From: Ardenticatenaceae bacterium
Lineage (GTDB): Bacteria; Chloroflexota; Anaerolineae; Promineifilales; Promineifilaceae
Reading direction: 5' to 3'
Length of the DNA: 64,000 nucleotides
Assembly (NCBI GenBank): GCA_020634455.1
Contig: JACKBQ010000001.1
Span: 3,286,001 to 3,350,000, forward strand
The translations under genes were made by a program, and so were the position numbers. The notes below the pieces were generated by a model. It did not search any database and was not told where the DNA came from. It saw nothing but the letters and a program-made list of their open reading frames with translations. Positions 9,482 through 18,180 of the stretch are shown here, one piece after another. Numbering within the stretch: position 1 is the first letter of the stretch; the number at the start of each line of letters is the position of its first letter.

Positions 9482-10543
9482 ATGCAGGAGTTTTACCGTT
9501 CTACCATTATTCAGGCCCAGACGAAGATTCGGCGTGAGCGTGTGTTGCCCAAAGGGGGCGAAATTGTGGTGCGGGTGGGGCAGGAAGTGAGCCCGATTCA
9601 GGTTGTGGCTCGCACGACAATGAGCTCTGATTTTGCGATTCTTTCCGCTGCAAAAAAGCTAGGCGTTGAGCCGCAGGAGCTGGGCGAATATTTACGTGTG
9701 GAGAAGGGAGCGTTGGTAGAAGCTGGCGCGGTGGTTGCTTCGCGCAAGCGGCTGCTGGGCGAACGCCAGGTGATTTCACCAGTGGATGGCTTGTTTTTTG
9801 ATGTGGTGAACGGCCGTATTGCCATCCAACCGACCTCTGACTGGTTAGAGCTGCGGGCGTTGGTTGCCGGACGCGTGGTGAGCTACGTGGGCAATCGAGG
9901 CGTTGTGCTGGAGACTAGCGGCAGCCTGATTCAGGCTGCTTGGGGGTCTGGAAAGGAAAGTGAAGGCCGATTGAAGCTGGTTGGCAATGTGGCCAGCACG
10001 GTGCTGACGCCGGAACATTTGAGCGGGGATGTAACAGGCCAGGTGTTGGCTATTGGTTGTTTATTTGATTTGGAAATGTTTCACAGGGCTGAAGATTTGG
10101 GAGTGCGTGGACTGGTTGTTGGCAGCGCCACGGCAGAAATATGCCGCGCGAGCCAAAGCTCACCGTTGCCCATGATTGTAACGGATGATATTGGCGGCAG
10201 CGGGATGACGGAACCGATTTTTCAGCTCTTGCAGCAGGCAAACGGCCGTTCCATCTCCTTATTTGGGGCATATAAAGCTGCCAAAGGGCAGCGTCCAGAA
10301 ATTATTTTGCCGCAGCCTGCTTCCATTGGCCTGGATGCTGCTACAGTGAAGAAAAAAATAGAACCAGGTCAGGTGGTTCGTATTTTAAGCGGAGACCATG
10401 CTGGCAAAGTGGGCACGATAAAGCATATTTATACGCACTTACAGCCACTCGAAATTGGCTTAAAAGTACCTGGCGTGGATGTGTCGCTTGCTGATGGTAA
10501 GATACTGTTTGTGCCATCTGCAAACTTGGATGTTATTGTTTAG
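9482..10543 (+). CDS. KOW-motif protein of unknown function, last gene of the operon
   Basis: 353 residues from ATG 9482, two bases after the MutL-like stop and behind a G-rich ribosome site; an upstream in-frame start at 9455 overlaps the ATPase and is less likely. The C-terminus holds a KOW-like signature (GQVVRILSGDHAGKVGTI, about 300-320), a nucleic-acid or protein binding beta-barrel motif. An earlier segment, SPVDGLFFDVVNGRIAI, looks like a lipoyl/barrel-sandwich hybrid turn. No membrane spans. It probably works with the ATPase, judged only by the 2-bp spacing. Confidence 0.65.
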   Translation: MQEFYRSTIIQAQTKIRRERVLPKGGEIVVRVGQEVSPIQVVARTTMSSDFAILSAAKKLGVEPQELGEYLRVEKGALVEAGAVVASRKRLLGERQVISPVDGLFFDVVNGRIAIQPTSDWLELRALVAGRVVSYVGNRGVVLETSGSLIQAAWGSGKESEGRLKLVGNVASTVLTPEHLSGDVTGQVLAIGCLFDLEMFHRAEDLGVRGLVVGSATAEICRASQSSPLPMIVTDDIGGSGMTEPIFQLLQQANGRSISLFGAYKAAKGQRPEIILPQPASIGLDAATVKKKIEPGQVVRILSGDHAGKVGTIKHIYTHLQPLEIGLKVPGVDVSLADGKILFVPSANLDVIV

Positions 10544-10655
10544 CAAGAGATTTATACTCGCTGGGGACATTTCGCAATAGTATTGTCTCCGGGAAAAGCC
10601 GTAAATTGGCCCTTTGCGAGTTTGTACTCCTTAAATGATTTAAGCGGAGGAAATT

Positions 10656-11282
10656 ATGGAAGATTATATTGAGGATGATTTTATTGAAGAGGGAGGCTCT
10701 TCAAATCGACGGCCGTTTTTGATTGCTGTGGGTGTTTTAGTGACATTGTTTATTCTGATGGGTATTTGTACGGCCGTTTTCCTGGCGCAAGGTCGTGCTG
10801 CAAATTCTCAAAACGCAGAACGGTCAGCCATTGAAACCCGGAACGCTGAAACGTTGGATGCGAATGCAGCAACAGCCGCTGCCGCAACCGAAGTTGCAGC
10901 AGCTATGCCAACTAATACGGCCGTGCCCACTGAATCACCCACCGAAACGCCAGAACCGCCCACCCCAACGCCCACGAGCACGCCAGTTGTTGGTGAAACA
11001 GTTGCCGAAGATGCCAATGAGAACGTTGCAACCGAAGATGCGGCCAACGAAAATGTAGAAAATTCTGATAACAGTACAGACAGTGCTGAAACCTCTGAAG
11101 ACCCTGATGGTGGTGAGACAGCTAATGCCAACGGCGATAGCGCTACAGACTCGGCGCTTAGTGAAGCAAGTAGCAATGATGCTCTGCCACAAACAGGGTT
11201 AGACACTTGGGCAATTATAGTTGCTGCTTTAGGTTTGTTAGGGGTGTTGATTTTTGCCCGCCGCCTCCGCACATCTATGTAA
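10656..11282 (+). CDS. LPXTG-type surface protein with N-terminal anchor and Thr/Pro/Asn-rich linker
   Basis: 208 residues. An acidic N-terminus (about 25) is followed by a membrane span (about 27-50), a low-complexity T/P/E/N/A-rich linker, and a C-terminal sorting-type signal: LPQTG, then a hydrophobic span, then RRLR. LPXTG signals are substrates for sortase transpeptidases in Gram-positive walls. No sortase is in the window. Having both an N-terminal uncleaved-looking span and a C-terminal LPXTG is unusual. A GGAGG ribosome site precedes the ATG. Two ACGGCCGT copies lie in the first 120 bp and a third (10917) in the linker. Confidence 0.75.
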   Translation: MEDYIEDDFIEEGGSSNRRPFLIAVGVLVTLFILMGICTAVFLAQGRAANSQNAERSAIETRNAETLDANAATAAAATEVAAAMPTNTAVPTESPTETPEPPTPTPTSTPVVGETVAEDANENVATEDAANENVENSDNSTDSAETSEDPDGGETANANGDSATDSALSEASSNDALPQTGLDTWAIIVAALGLLGVLIFARRLRTSM

Positions 11283-11287
11283 AAGCG

Positions 11288-11329
11288 GGAAAATGGCTTT
11301 GGCTTAATTTTAAGGAATTTTCCGTTTTT
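11288..11329 (+). terminator. Probable Rho-independent terminator after the LPXTG gene
   Basis: GGAAAAT and ATTTTCC form a 7-bp stem with a 22-nt loop, followed by G and five T residues. It lies 5 bp after the stop codon. Confidence 0.6.
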
Positions 11330-11425
11330 ACATAAAAGATGGATTAAATTAAAAACGCCTGGAAGGGCTGCTGAACAGGTTTGAGCCCCTTTTAGCTTTG
11401 ACCAAATACATGAACCAAAATAAGG

Positions 11426-11461
11426 GCAATCAGCACCACATGTCTGGGCTGATTGCTTTTT
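11426..11461 (+). terminator. Strong Rho-independent terminator
   Basis: GCAATCAGC (11426-11434) pairs perfectly with GCTGATTGC (11448-11456), followed directly by TTTTT. It acts rightward and isolates the kinase gene from the operon upstream. Confidence 0.85.
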
Positions 11462-11627
11462 GCTTTAAATTTGCGATAAGAAGAGATGTCAGAAATTCAA
11501 TGCAAAATTCAGACCATGACCCGTTTTTTCATGCTGTATAATTATAAGGCATTGCTGTTTAGGCATGTTGTTGCGCTTTAGGTGGAGAGCTGTGCCAATA
11601 TGTTGGCATACCTCAAGATAAATTCTG

Positions 11628-14024
11628 ATGAGTAATGTAATTTCCCGCACTGAAGCCATTTATAGCAATAGTGTCTCACTGTCAGAGCATGTTATGCAAT
11701 CGAATACCCAAGATAATTCCCGTACCGCTACCATTTTAATTGTTGAAGATGATCAATTCATGCTTGATGGCATGAATGATTTGCTAGAAATTGCTGATCT
11801 GGGCTACACGATCACTGTGCTTCAGGCCAATGACGGCCAAATGGCCCTCAATATTATGGCAAATCATGAGCCAGACTTGATCATTTCTGACGTGATGATG
11901 CCACAAATGGGCGGATACGAGTTTCTAAATCACGTGCGAGCGAATCCTAATTGGATACAGATTCCTTTTATTTTTGTGACCGCCAAGGGTGAAGAGCCAG
12001 ACATTCGTAAAGGGCGGCTGAGCGATGCAGATTTATATATTACAAAGCCTTTTGTCATTTCAGAATTATTGACGCTAATCCATGCCCAGCTAGATATGGC
12101 GTATGAGCGGAATGCAGCGCGTAGACGCAATATTGATTCGCTGAAAAAAAATATTCTACAAATATTAAACCACGAATTCCGTACCCCGCTGACGTATGTA
12201 ACAGCTTATTATGAGATGCTGGCAGATAGTTTGAAGGAATTTACAGACGGCCGTAATTATCGGGAATATTTGCGTGGTATTCAAGCCGGCTGTTTGCGAT
12301 TGACTCGTTTGGTAGATGATTTTATTTGCGTCATGGAACTGCGTAGCGGGGAAGCTCAGGCAAACTTTAAAGCGACAGCTACCCCTTTGACCAATTTAGC
12401 TGAGGTGCTGAGGTCTGTTGTGGCTGCGTACCAGGTAAAAGTAGAAGAAACCCATTGCAGAATTCAAAGTCAAATTCCAGAGCAACTGCCCGCCGTTTTA
12501 GGAACTTCCGACAGTATTAAAAGCATCCTGAATCGGCTGCTCAGTAATGCTGTCAAGTTTACAGACCCAACTGTGGCCGAGATTAATCATATAAATGTAA
12601 CGGCCGTTGTGCAGGATCAAAATATCCAAATTGTTGTTGCAGATGAAGGCATGGGTTTCCCGGCACACATGAAGAACCAGATATTTGAGCCATTTGTGCA
12701 GTACAACCGGGGCATCCTGGAGCAGCAAGGTGCAGGTACAGGGTTAGCCATCGTTCAAGGGTTGGTTCAGTTGCATTACGGCCGTATCGAAGCCGAGAGC
12801 CAGGAAAGCATAGGCAGTAGATTTACCGTTACATTGCCAGTGTACCAAGGCCCTGAAGAAAAGAGCGATTCTCCATTTGCGGAAGATGGCAAATTAGCAG
12901 CCACCGTCCTTGTTGTGGAAGATGATCGCAACCTGCTCGACGGCCTAGAGGATTTACTCACCATCTTTGATGGCAAATATAAACTTAATGTGCTCACAGC
13001 CTTTAACGGGGTAGCGGCCTTAGAAGAAATAAAGAAGCAAATTCCCGACCTTATCATTTCTGATATTATGATGCCCCAAATGAGCGGCTACGAATTTTTG
13101 CTTCACGTTCGCGAAAACCCACAGTGGCTGCACATACCCTTCATTTTTCTCACCGCCAAAGGAGAAAAACAGGATGAATACGAAGGATTCCGTCGAGGCG
13201 TTGATGAGTACATCACCAAACCTTATGACAGCGATGACGTGCTTCGCTTTGTGGAAAAACAGCTTGACAAACATTTCCACAACCAAAACCTGATCGCCCA
13301 AAGTTTTGATGATCTTAAGCGCAGCATTATTAACCTGATTTCCCCAGATTTTCGTACCCCACTAGCCTCCGTATCTGAGCATTCCGATGAGTTGTCCAAG
13401 GCGTTGCAAGATGCCAGCACAGATAGTGACCTCAAGCATTCACTACGCGGCATTCAAGACAACAGCCTGCGTCTAACCCATCTAATAGAAGATTTCATTT
13501 CCTTGGCTGAGCTGAAAACAGGAGAGGCATGGACTGCACATGGTCTGAAGGCATACCCATTGCCCAATTTGGGCAGCTTGCTTTTTGAAACCTGCCAAAC
13601 TTTTAAGCAGCACCCTGAAGCTAAAAACTGGCACCTAGATATGGCCACGCTCGCTGATATGCCAAAGGTTGAGGCGGACTGGTCTACATTGCAAGAGGCA
13701 ATTGAGCGTTTGATGATGATTTGTTTGCAGCAAACCCAACCCAAGCGGGCACACAACGAGATGATTTTGTCGCTTTATAGTAGTAAGTTGGGTAATGCGG
13801 AAATTGTTATTACTGTTTCTGGGCGGCTGAAAAGTGGTGTGGAGGCGCGATTTGAAGAGATTTTGACAGACGATGAACCAGACCTGTTAAAATACCCTGA
13901 GCTTGGGCCAAGTTTGTATATTGCCAAGGGCTATATTAGTCTGCATAAAGGGCAACTTTTGTTTAGCAAAGGCAAAAAGGATGGCTACCATTTTGTCATC
14001 CAGTTACCCATCTACGAGGATTAA
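11628..14024 (+). CDS. Double response-regulator/histidine-kinase hybrid; second kinase module degenerate
   Basis: 798 residues, no membrane spans. Order: receiver 1 (about 34-155, phospho-Asp D88), HisKA with HEFRTP (H182), HATPase (about 280-405 with N-box LLSNAVK and GAGTGLAI), receiver 2 (about 424-545, D479), then a second HisKA-like segment where the His is replaced by Pro (P573 in SPDFRTP) and a diverged ATPase-like end lacking a clear N-box. The two halves align, so it looks like an internal duplication with decay of the second kinase. It is probably cytoplasmic and integrates two phospho-inputs. ATG 11628 is weakly supported by a ribosome site; ATG 11694 is an alternative. Confidence 0.82.
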   Translation: MSNVISRTEAIYSNSVSLSEHVMQSNTQDNSRTATILIVEDDQFMLDGMNDLLEIADLGYTITVLQANDGQMALNIMANHEPDLIISDVMMPQMGGYEFLNHVRANPNWIQIPFIFVTAKGEEPDIRKGRLSDADLYITKPFVISELLTLIHAQLDMAYERNAARRRNIDSLKKNILQILNHEFRTPLTYVTAYYEMLADSLKEFTDGRNYREYLRGIQAGCLRLTRLVDDFICVMELRSGEAQANFKATATPLTNLAEVLRSVVAAYQVKVEETHCRIQSQIPEQLPAVLGTSDSIKSILNRLLSNAVKFTDPTVAEINHINVTAVVQDQNIQIVVADEGMGFPAHMKNQIFEPFVQYNRGILEQQGAGTGLAIVQGLVQLHYGRIEAESQESIGSRFTVTLPVYQGPEEKSDSPFAEDGKLAATVLVVEDDRNLLDGLEDLLTIFDGKYKLNVLTAFNGVAALEEIKKQIPDLIISDIMMPQMSGYEFLLHVRENPQWLHIPFIFLTAKGEKQDEYEGFRRGVDEYITKPYDSDDVLRFVEKQLDKHFHNQNLIAQSFDDLKRSIINLISPDFRTPLASVSEHSDELSKALQDASTDSDLKHSLRGIQDNSLRLTHLIEDFISLAELKTGEAWTAHGLKAYPLPNLGSLLFETCQTFKQHPEAKNWHLDMATLADMPKVEADWSTLQEAIERLMMICLQQTQPKRAHNEMILSLYSSKLGNAEIVITVSGRLKSGVEARFEEILTDDEPDLLKYPELGPSLYIAKGYISLHKGQLLFSKGKKDGYHFVIQLPIYED

Positions 14025-14303
14025 AGGCCTGCTTTCTGTAAAATTCATTGCTTGCAATTGTCTGTAAGACGGCCGTTCCCCCAAAACCCCCTATCTAAAT
14101 GGAAGCATTCACTCGGTTTCGCTTGAAAAACGGCCGACTTTGTTTACAATGTCTTTGGGTCTCTGGTAACCTCATTCTGGAGACAGTTTCCAAGCTAAAA
14201 ATTTACACCTTCAAATTATCTGGCAACAACCAAATTAGGATTTTTGCGTAACGAAAAGCAAACCTGACAAACCAGCCCAAACAAGCATAAGGAGCAAAAA
14301 TAA

Positions 14304-15035
14304 ATGGCAACATTACTTGAAAAAGTACAAACCTTAATCTCGGCAAACCTGCACGAGATGGTAGATAACGCCCTGGAAACCAACTCCGTCGCCGTAATGA
14401 AGCAATACATCCGCGACGCAGAGAAAAACCTGGATGCGCTGGAAGATGCGGCCGCTACTGTTGGTGGCGAAGTAAAAAGCATGGAGCGCAAATACAAAGA
14501 GTACAAGAAGAAGGCGGACCAGCTAGACCGCAACATTGATGCGCTGCTAATGCAAGGGAAGGCAGAATTGGCCCGCGCTGCCCAAAATGAATTAAACAGC
14601 GCCCGCAGCTTGCAGGAACAGTACCATGAACAATGGGTGCGGCAGCAGCGTGAATACGAATCGCTGCTCAATGCCCGCTTGAAGCTGCAAGCCAAGCTGG
14701 AAACGATCCGCCAGGAGCAGAAAGAGCTGGAAGCGCTCATGCGGTTGGCCAAATCTAAAGAAACCACCGTGAAGGCGATCAAGAGCCTGGATGATTTGAT
14801 GGGTGTAGGCGATGCCGACATCGCTCGACTGGGCGAATCTATTCGCTCCCGCCTGGATAAAGCCAGCGCCCACAGCGAAATGTACGCCGACCGTCTGGAT
14901 AGCCAGATGGACGCCGCTCTGGGCAGCGCCGAGCTGGATTTGCAGCTAGAAGAGCGCAAGCGCCGCTTAGGTCTGGCAGAAGCGCCGTCGCTGACGCTGG
15001 ATGACAGCGAAGAAGCGGAATCTACGATGGGGTAA
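14304..15035 (+). CDS. pspA: PspA/IM30 family membrane-stress protein
   Basis: 243 residues, highly charged and almost wholly helical coiled coil, with the PspA-like N-terminal amphipathic helix (LLEKVQTLISANLHEMVD) and the family's MKQYIRDAEKNLDAL segment. PspA/IM30 (ESCRT-III-like) proteins bind stressed cytoplasmic membranes and polymerise to repair them. The length fits the family (220-260). A GGAG ribosome site precedes ATG 14304. A TPR/zinc-ribbon membrane protein and a coiled-coil membrane protein follow in the same direction and may be functionally linked. Confidence 0.85.
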   Translation: MATLLEKVQTLISANLHEMVDNALETNSVAVMKQYIRDAEKNLDALEDAAATVGGEVKSMERKYKEYKKKADQLDRNIDALLMQGKAELARAAQNELNSARSLQEQYHEQWVRQQREYESLLNARLKLQAKLETIRQEQKELEALMRLAKSKETTVKAIKSLDDLMGVGDADIARLGESIRSRLDKASAHSEMYADRLDSQMDAALGSAELDLQLEERKRRLGLAEAPSLTLDDSEEAESTMG

Positions 15036-15040
15036 CTATC

Positions 15041-15080
15041 GTGTCAGCTATCGAGAGCAATCGCTCTCGATAGCTGACAC
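15041..15080. repeat. Perfect 18-bp inverted repeat between pspA and the next gene
   Basis: GTGTCAGCTATCGAGAGC (15041-15058), 4-nt loop AATC, then its exact complement (15063-15080). It begins 6 bp after the pspA stop and ends 8 bp before the next ATG. There is no T-run, so it may be an RNA-stability element or REP-like hairpin rather than a terminator. It would also occlude the next gene's ribosome site region. Confidence 0.9.
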
Positions 15081-15088
15081 ATTTGCCA

Positions 15089-16393
15089 ATGTCAGAATCT
15101 GAACAGCAGGTGCAGGCGTGGTTGAAGGCAGGAATTACGGCCGTAAAACAAGGCGACCGCGTACAGGGACGTCAGTTGCTGGAAAAAGTGCTGGCAGCCG
15201 ATGAGCGTAACGAAACAGCCTGGCTCTGGCTGAGTGGTGCAGTAGAAACCACCGAAGAGCGCCAAATTTGCCTGGAAAATGTGCTGGCCATCAACCCAGA
15301 TAACCAGATGGCTCAAAAAGGTCTGGCTAAATTGGCTAAAACCGCTCCTGCAGAATCTGGCAAAACACAAACGGTGCGGCGCGAATATGCCCCGGTTTCC
15401 ACCGCTGCGGCGCTGCTCTACCCGGAAGATCAGGTAAAAACTTGGGAGTGGCGAGACCCAACGGCCGTTCAAAACACACAATCTACTCCCGGCTTCAAGG
15501 CCCAAGAAAAATACGATGACATCTGGACAAAAACCGTGCCCATCTGCGGCTACTGCGCCCAGGAATTGGCCCCCGATGATGAACGCTGCCCCCGCTGCAA
15601 GAAAAAGCTCGTGATGAGCAGCTTTCGCTACCCTGACGCCAGCGCCAATCTGACCATTTTTTGGGTGCTGGTGCTGGGTGTTAGCCAATTCTTTTTGTTG
15701 CAGCTACTGTACAATATTCTGGCGCAGCGGAACATGCTTGCTGCTGCTGGCAGCGGCATAATGGTCGCTATTTTGGCTGGATTGGCACTGGGCATTGCCT
15801 GGCGACAAACAATGGCGCATGTCTTAACGATTTATCTCTTTATTGCCATCATTTTGTTTTTCTTGCTGCGCTGGATTTTGCCGCCAGATTGGGTGATGGT
15901 TGCTGTGGCCGATATGGATCCGGCCATCCAGCAATTTGTGCTGCCGCTGGCGTCTGGTCTGGGTGAGGTGATTCGCATATTCATCATGACAGGGTCCGTT
16001 TTGGGACTGTTTTACGCTGTGGTAAAAGCTGGCCCGGATTTTGACCAGGTCTCGGTGCGACAGGTGGCCACCTTAACCAAAGGGCCAACCAGCGCGGCCG
16101 ATTTTAACGCTGCTGCCTTACGACTGGCGCGAAATGGTTTGTGGGCAACGGCCGTACTCCATTGGCAAAACGCCGCTGCTAAAGCCCCCCAGCAAATTTC
16201 TTACCAGGAATCATTGGGTCGTGCCTACGCCACGCTAGGCTTTTATGAACGCAGCCTGGACGTGTTGCAATCTGCCCGGCAACGCACCAGCAGCCCAGAA
16301 CGCCAGGTAGAGATTGAGCAGCAAATTCAGGCAGTTCAGGCAAAGAATCTATCCGAAAAAGCGACAGAGGAAAAAGAGAAATCTGAGAAATGA
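15089..16393 (+). CDS. TPR / zinc-ribbon / membrane protein
   Basis: 434 residues from ATG 15089 (TTG 15083 is also in frame). The N-terminal ~75 residues are TPR-like (LLEKVLAADERNETAWLWLSG). A zinc ribbon CGYC...CPRC sits near residues 153-172. About four membrane spans occupy ~190-320, and the C-terminal ~100 residues form further TPR helices ending in a K/E-rich tail. The start lies directly behind a strong hairpin and lacks an obvious ribosome site. It is probably a membrane scaffold; partner unknown. It resembles the zinc-ribbon logic of the 3959 gene. Confidence 0.7.
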   Translation: MSESEQQVQAWLKAGITAVKQGDRVQGRQLLEKVLAADERNETAWLWLSGAVETTEERQICLENVLAINPDNQMAQKGLAKLAKTAPAESGKTQTVRREYAPVSTAAALLYPEDQVKTWEWRDPTAVQNTQSTPGFKAQEKYDDIWTKTVPICGYCAQELAPDDERCPRCKKKLVMSSFRYPDASANLTIFWVLVLGVSQFFLLQLLYNILAQRNMLAAAGSGIMVAILAGLALGIAWRQTMAHVLTIYLFIAIILFFLLRWILPPDWVMVAVADMDPAIQQFVLPLASGLGEVIRIFIMTGSVLGLFYAVVKAGPDFDQVSVRQVATLTKGPTSAADFNAAALRLARNGLWATAVLHWQNAAAKAPQQISYQESLGRAYATLGFYERSLDVLQSARQRTSSPERQVEIEQQIQAVQAKNLSEKATEEKEKSEK

Positions 16394-16487
16394 ACCTTCG
16401 TCTCAAAACTCTCTGTGCTCTCTGTGGCTAATATTCGGATAGGTACTAAAATGTAAGTCGAAAAATTTTCAACGCAAAGTTAAAACA

Positions 16488-17318
16488 ATGTCGAAAGCAC
16501 GCGAAGCATTAGAAGAACGAGTTCAAAAAGCAATTTGGCAAGAATCATTTGTGCGCTGGGAAAGCGCCGTGGTTTTGGCTCTCACGGCCATGTTGACGAC
16601 ATTTTCGGCCGTTGGGGTTCCCATCGTGGAGTTTGTGCCGTTTTGGGGCTGGCTGCTTGGCGGGGCGCTGGCAGAAGCTGGTCTTGTGTACAGCAGCGTA
16701 CTAGACCCGGAATTTGGGCGGCGTGTGGTGACCAAAATGCTCAAGAACGAGTTCAAGCCAGAACGCCTGAACGACAAAAAGCTTCAACAGCAAATCAACG
16801 AAGCCCTGGACTATCGCAGTCGCATCGAGAAAGGCATTCGCGAGCGCACAGATACTATGTTAAAAGATGAGCTGGCTCAAACCGCCAGCCAAATTGATGA
16901 TTGGTTGGAAAATATTTACGATTTAGCCCAGCGGATTGACCGTTACCAGCAGGAGAGGGAGATTTTGCACCGCGACCGGGTGCGGGCTGAATCGCGGATG
17001 AAGCAGCTACAAGCAGAATTTGATCGTGCCCAAAATCCGGAGATTAAAGAACAGGTTCAAACCACGCTTGCCAGTATTGAACAGCAGTTGCAAATATTGC
17101 AAACATTAGAAGCCACCATTCAACGGGCGCGATTGCAGTTGGAGAATTCGCTGGCGCATTTGGGCACAATTTATTCGCAAACGATGCTGGTAGATGCCAA
17201 AGATATTGATCGGGGCAGCGCCCGGCGATTGCGGCACGAGATTGCCGAAGAGGTAACGGAGCTGAACGATCTGCTAGTGTCAATGGATGAAGTGTATACG
17301 GCCGAATCTTCTGGGTAA
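16488..17318 (+). CDS. Membrane-anchored coiled-coil protein of unknown function
   Basis: 276 residues: two N-terminal membrane spans (about 25-65) then a long charged helical region with coiled-coil character (about 85-240) and a polar end. No family recognised. It follows the PspA and TPR/zinc-ribbon genes in the same direction, 94 bp after the latter, and may share a membrane-stress role. That is inference from position and architecture. Confidence 0.65.
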   Translation: MSKAREALEERVQKAIWQESFVRWESAVVLALTAMLTTFSAVGVPIVEFVPFWGWLLGGALAEAGLVYSSVLDPEFGRRVVTKMLKNEFKPERLNDKKLQQQINEALDYRSRIEKGIRERTDTMLKDELAQTASQIDDWLENIYDLAQRIDRYQQEREILHRDRVRAESRMKQLQAEFDRAQNPEIKEQVQTTLASIEQQLQILQTLEATIQRARLQLENSLAHLGTIYSQTMLVDAKDIDRGSARRLRHEIAEEVTELNDLLVSMDEVYTAESSG

Positions 17319-17369
17319 GAACTAACGATTAACCTATAGAATTACATCGTCCCTAAACGGCCGTATCAC

Positions 17370-17576
17370 TCATACCAAATCCGCCTCCGATGGGTCAAAA
17401 ATCGCCTCAATAGGCAAGCCGAACAATCTTGCAAACTTAAATGCCAGCGGCAAGCTGGGATCATACTTGCCACGTTCGATAGCGTTGATAGTTTGCCGTG
17501 ATACGCCTACCTTTTCGCCTAACGTTTCTTGAGACCAGTCACGTTCGGCACGTAGCACCTTAAGCCGATTATCCAT
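17370..17576 (-). CDS. XRE-family HTH transcriptional regulator (short YozG/YgzD type)
   Basis: 68 residues from ATG at 17576 (GGGAG ribosome site; a longer frame to 17630 overlaps the gene upstream). The whole protein is one helix-turn-helix domain: LRAERDWSQETLGEKVGVSRQ then INAIERGKYDPS. Such short XRE proteins usually repress their own operon, here two small membrane proteins encoded just upstream on the same strand. Confidence 0.85.
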   Translation of the reverse strand: MDNRLKVLRAERDWSQETLGEKVGVSRQTINAIERGKYDPSLPLAFKFARLFGLPIEAIFDPSEADLV

Positions 17577-17587
17577 TGTGGGCTCCC

Positions 17588-17977
17588 TCAACTGTATCGG
17601 CGGGAAATCACCGTGTTGGCAATCCCCCACACCGTAATCATGAACGGCGCAATGAAGATCGTGGGCAATGGTGGCACCAGTTCAGATGCTTCAAGCAGGC
17701 CATAGCTAAACGTTAACGCGCCAACCAGTAGGGCGGTAACCAACACAGCTTCTAGCTGGATGCGCCGGAACATCTCATCCTGGCTGCGGACATTATGCAG
17801 AACGGCCGTCATTGCATTCAAAAATGGGGCAACGGGCAGTAGCGCTACCATTACGGCCAGCCACGGTTGTTCTACGCGGCCATTTCTGACAACGATGATG
17901 GAGAGCGGGAGCAAAATCGAGTAGCCGACCATACCTAAAATAAAACGAATCAGGTGTCGCCTCTCCCAACGTTTCAT
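17588..17977 (-). CDS. Four-span membrane protein in an XRE operon
   Basis: 129 residues with four predicted membrane helices and a short cytoplasmic MFRRIQLEA segment between spans 2 and 3. It lies between the 68-residue membrane protein (4-bp overlap) and the XRE gene (12-bp gap). Small membrane proteins paired with short XRE regulators are common, usually without known function. Confidence 0.7.
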   Translation of the reverse strand: MKRWERRHLIRFILGMVGYSILLPLSIIVVRNGRVEQPWLAVMVALLPVAPFLNAMTAVLHNVRSQDEMFRRIQLEAVLVTALLVGALTFSYGLLEASELVPPLPTIFIAPFMITVWGIANTVISRRYS

Positions 17978-18180
17978 TTTGCCTCCTTGTTTGCTCCATT
18001 TTGTTTACCTGCGCCAATGGCCAGCCCGCAAGCCAGCCCTACTGGAATTGCCCAACTCCAGGTGCTGCTGTCGCCAGTGATGATCTGTATCAGCAGGGCA
18101 ATCGCAGCCCCAACAAAAATTCCGAGCACCATGCCAGTGCCTGCGTTTAATTCTAGTGAGTTTTGCTTGTGATGTTTCAT
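17974..18180 (-). CDS. Small two-span membrane protein, first gene of the XRE operon
   Basis: 68 residues with two glycine-rich hydrophobic spans (about 14-34 and 42-58) and a Lys-rich C-terminus. A TAGGAGTAC-type ribosome site precedes ATG 18180. The stop overlaps the next start by four bases. The upstream A/T-rich region 18181-18300 probably holds the operon promoter. Confidence 0.65.
   Translation of the reverse strand: MKHHKQNSLELNAGTGMVLGIFVGAAIALLIQIITGDSSTWSWAIPVGLACGLAIGAGKQNGANKEAK

Larger units (their letters stand above)
11283..11627. other. 345-bp spacer with two terminators, no gene
   Basis: It holds the hairpins at 11288 and 11426, the latter a strong terminator, then A/T-rich DNA that includes a TATAAT-like box near 11537 (GTATAATTATAAGG), a candidate promoter for the hybrid kinase. 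Confidence 0.55.
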
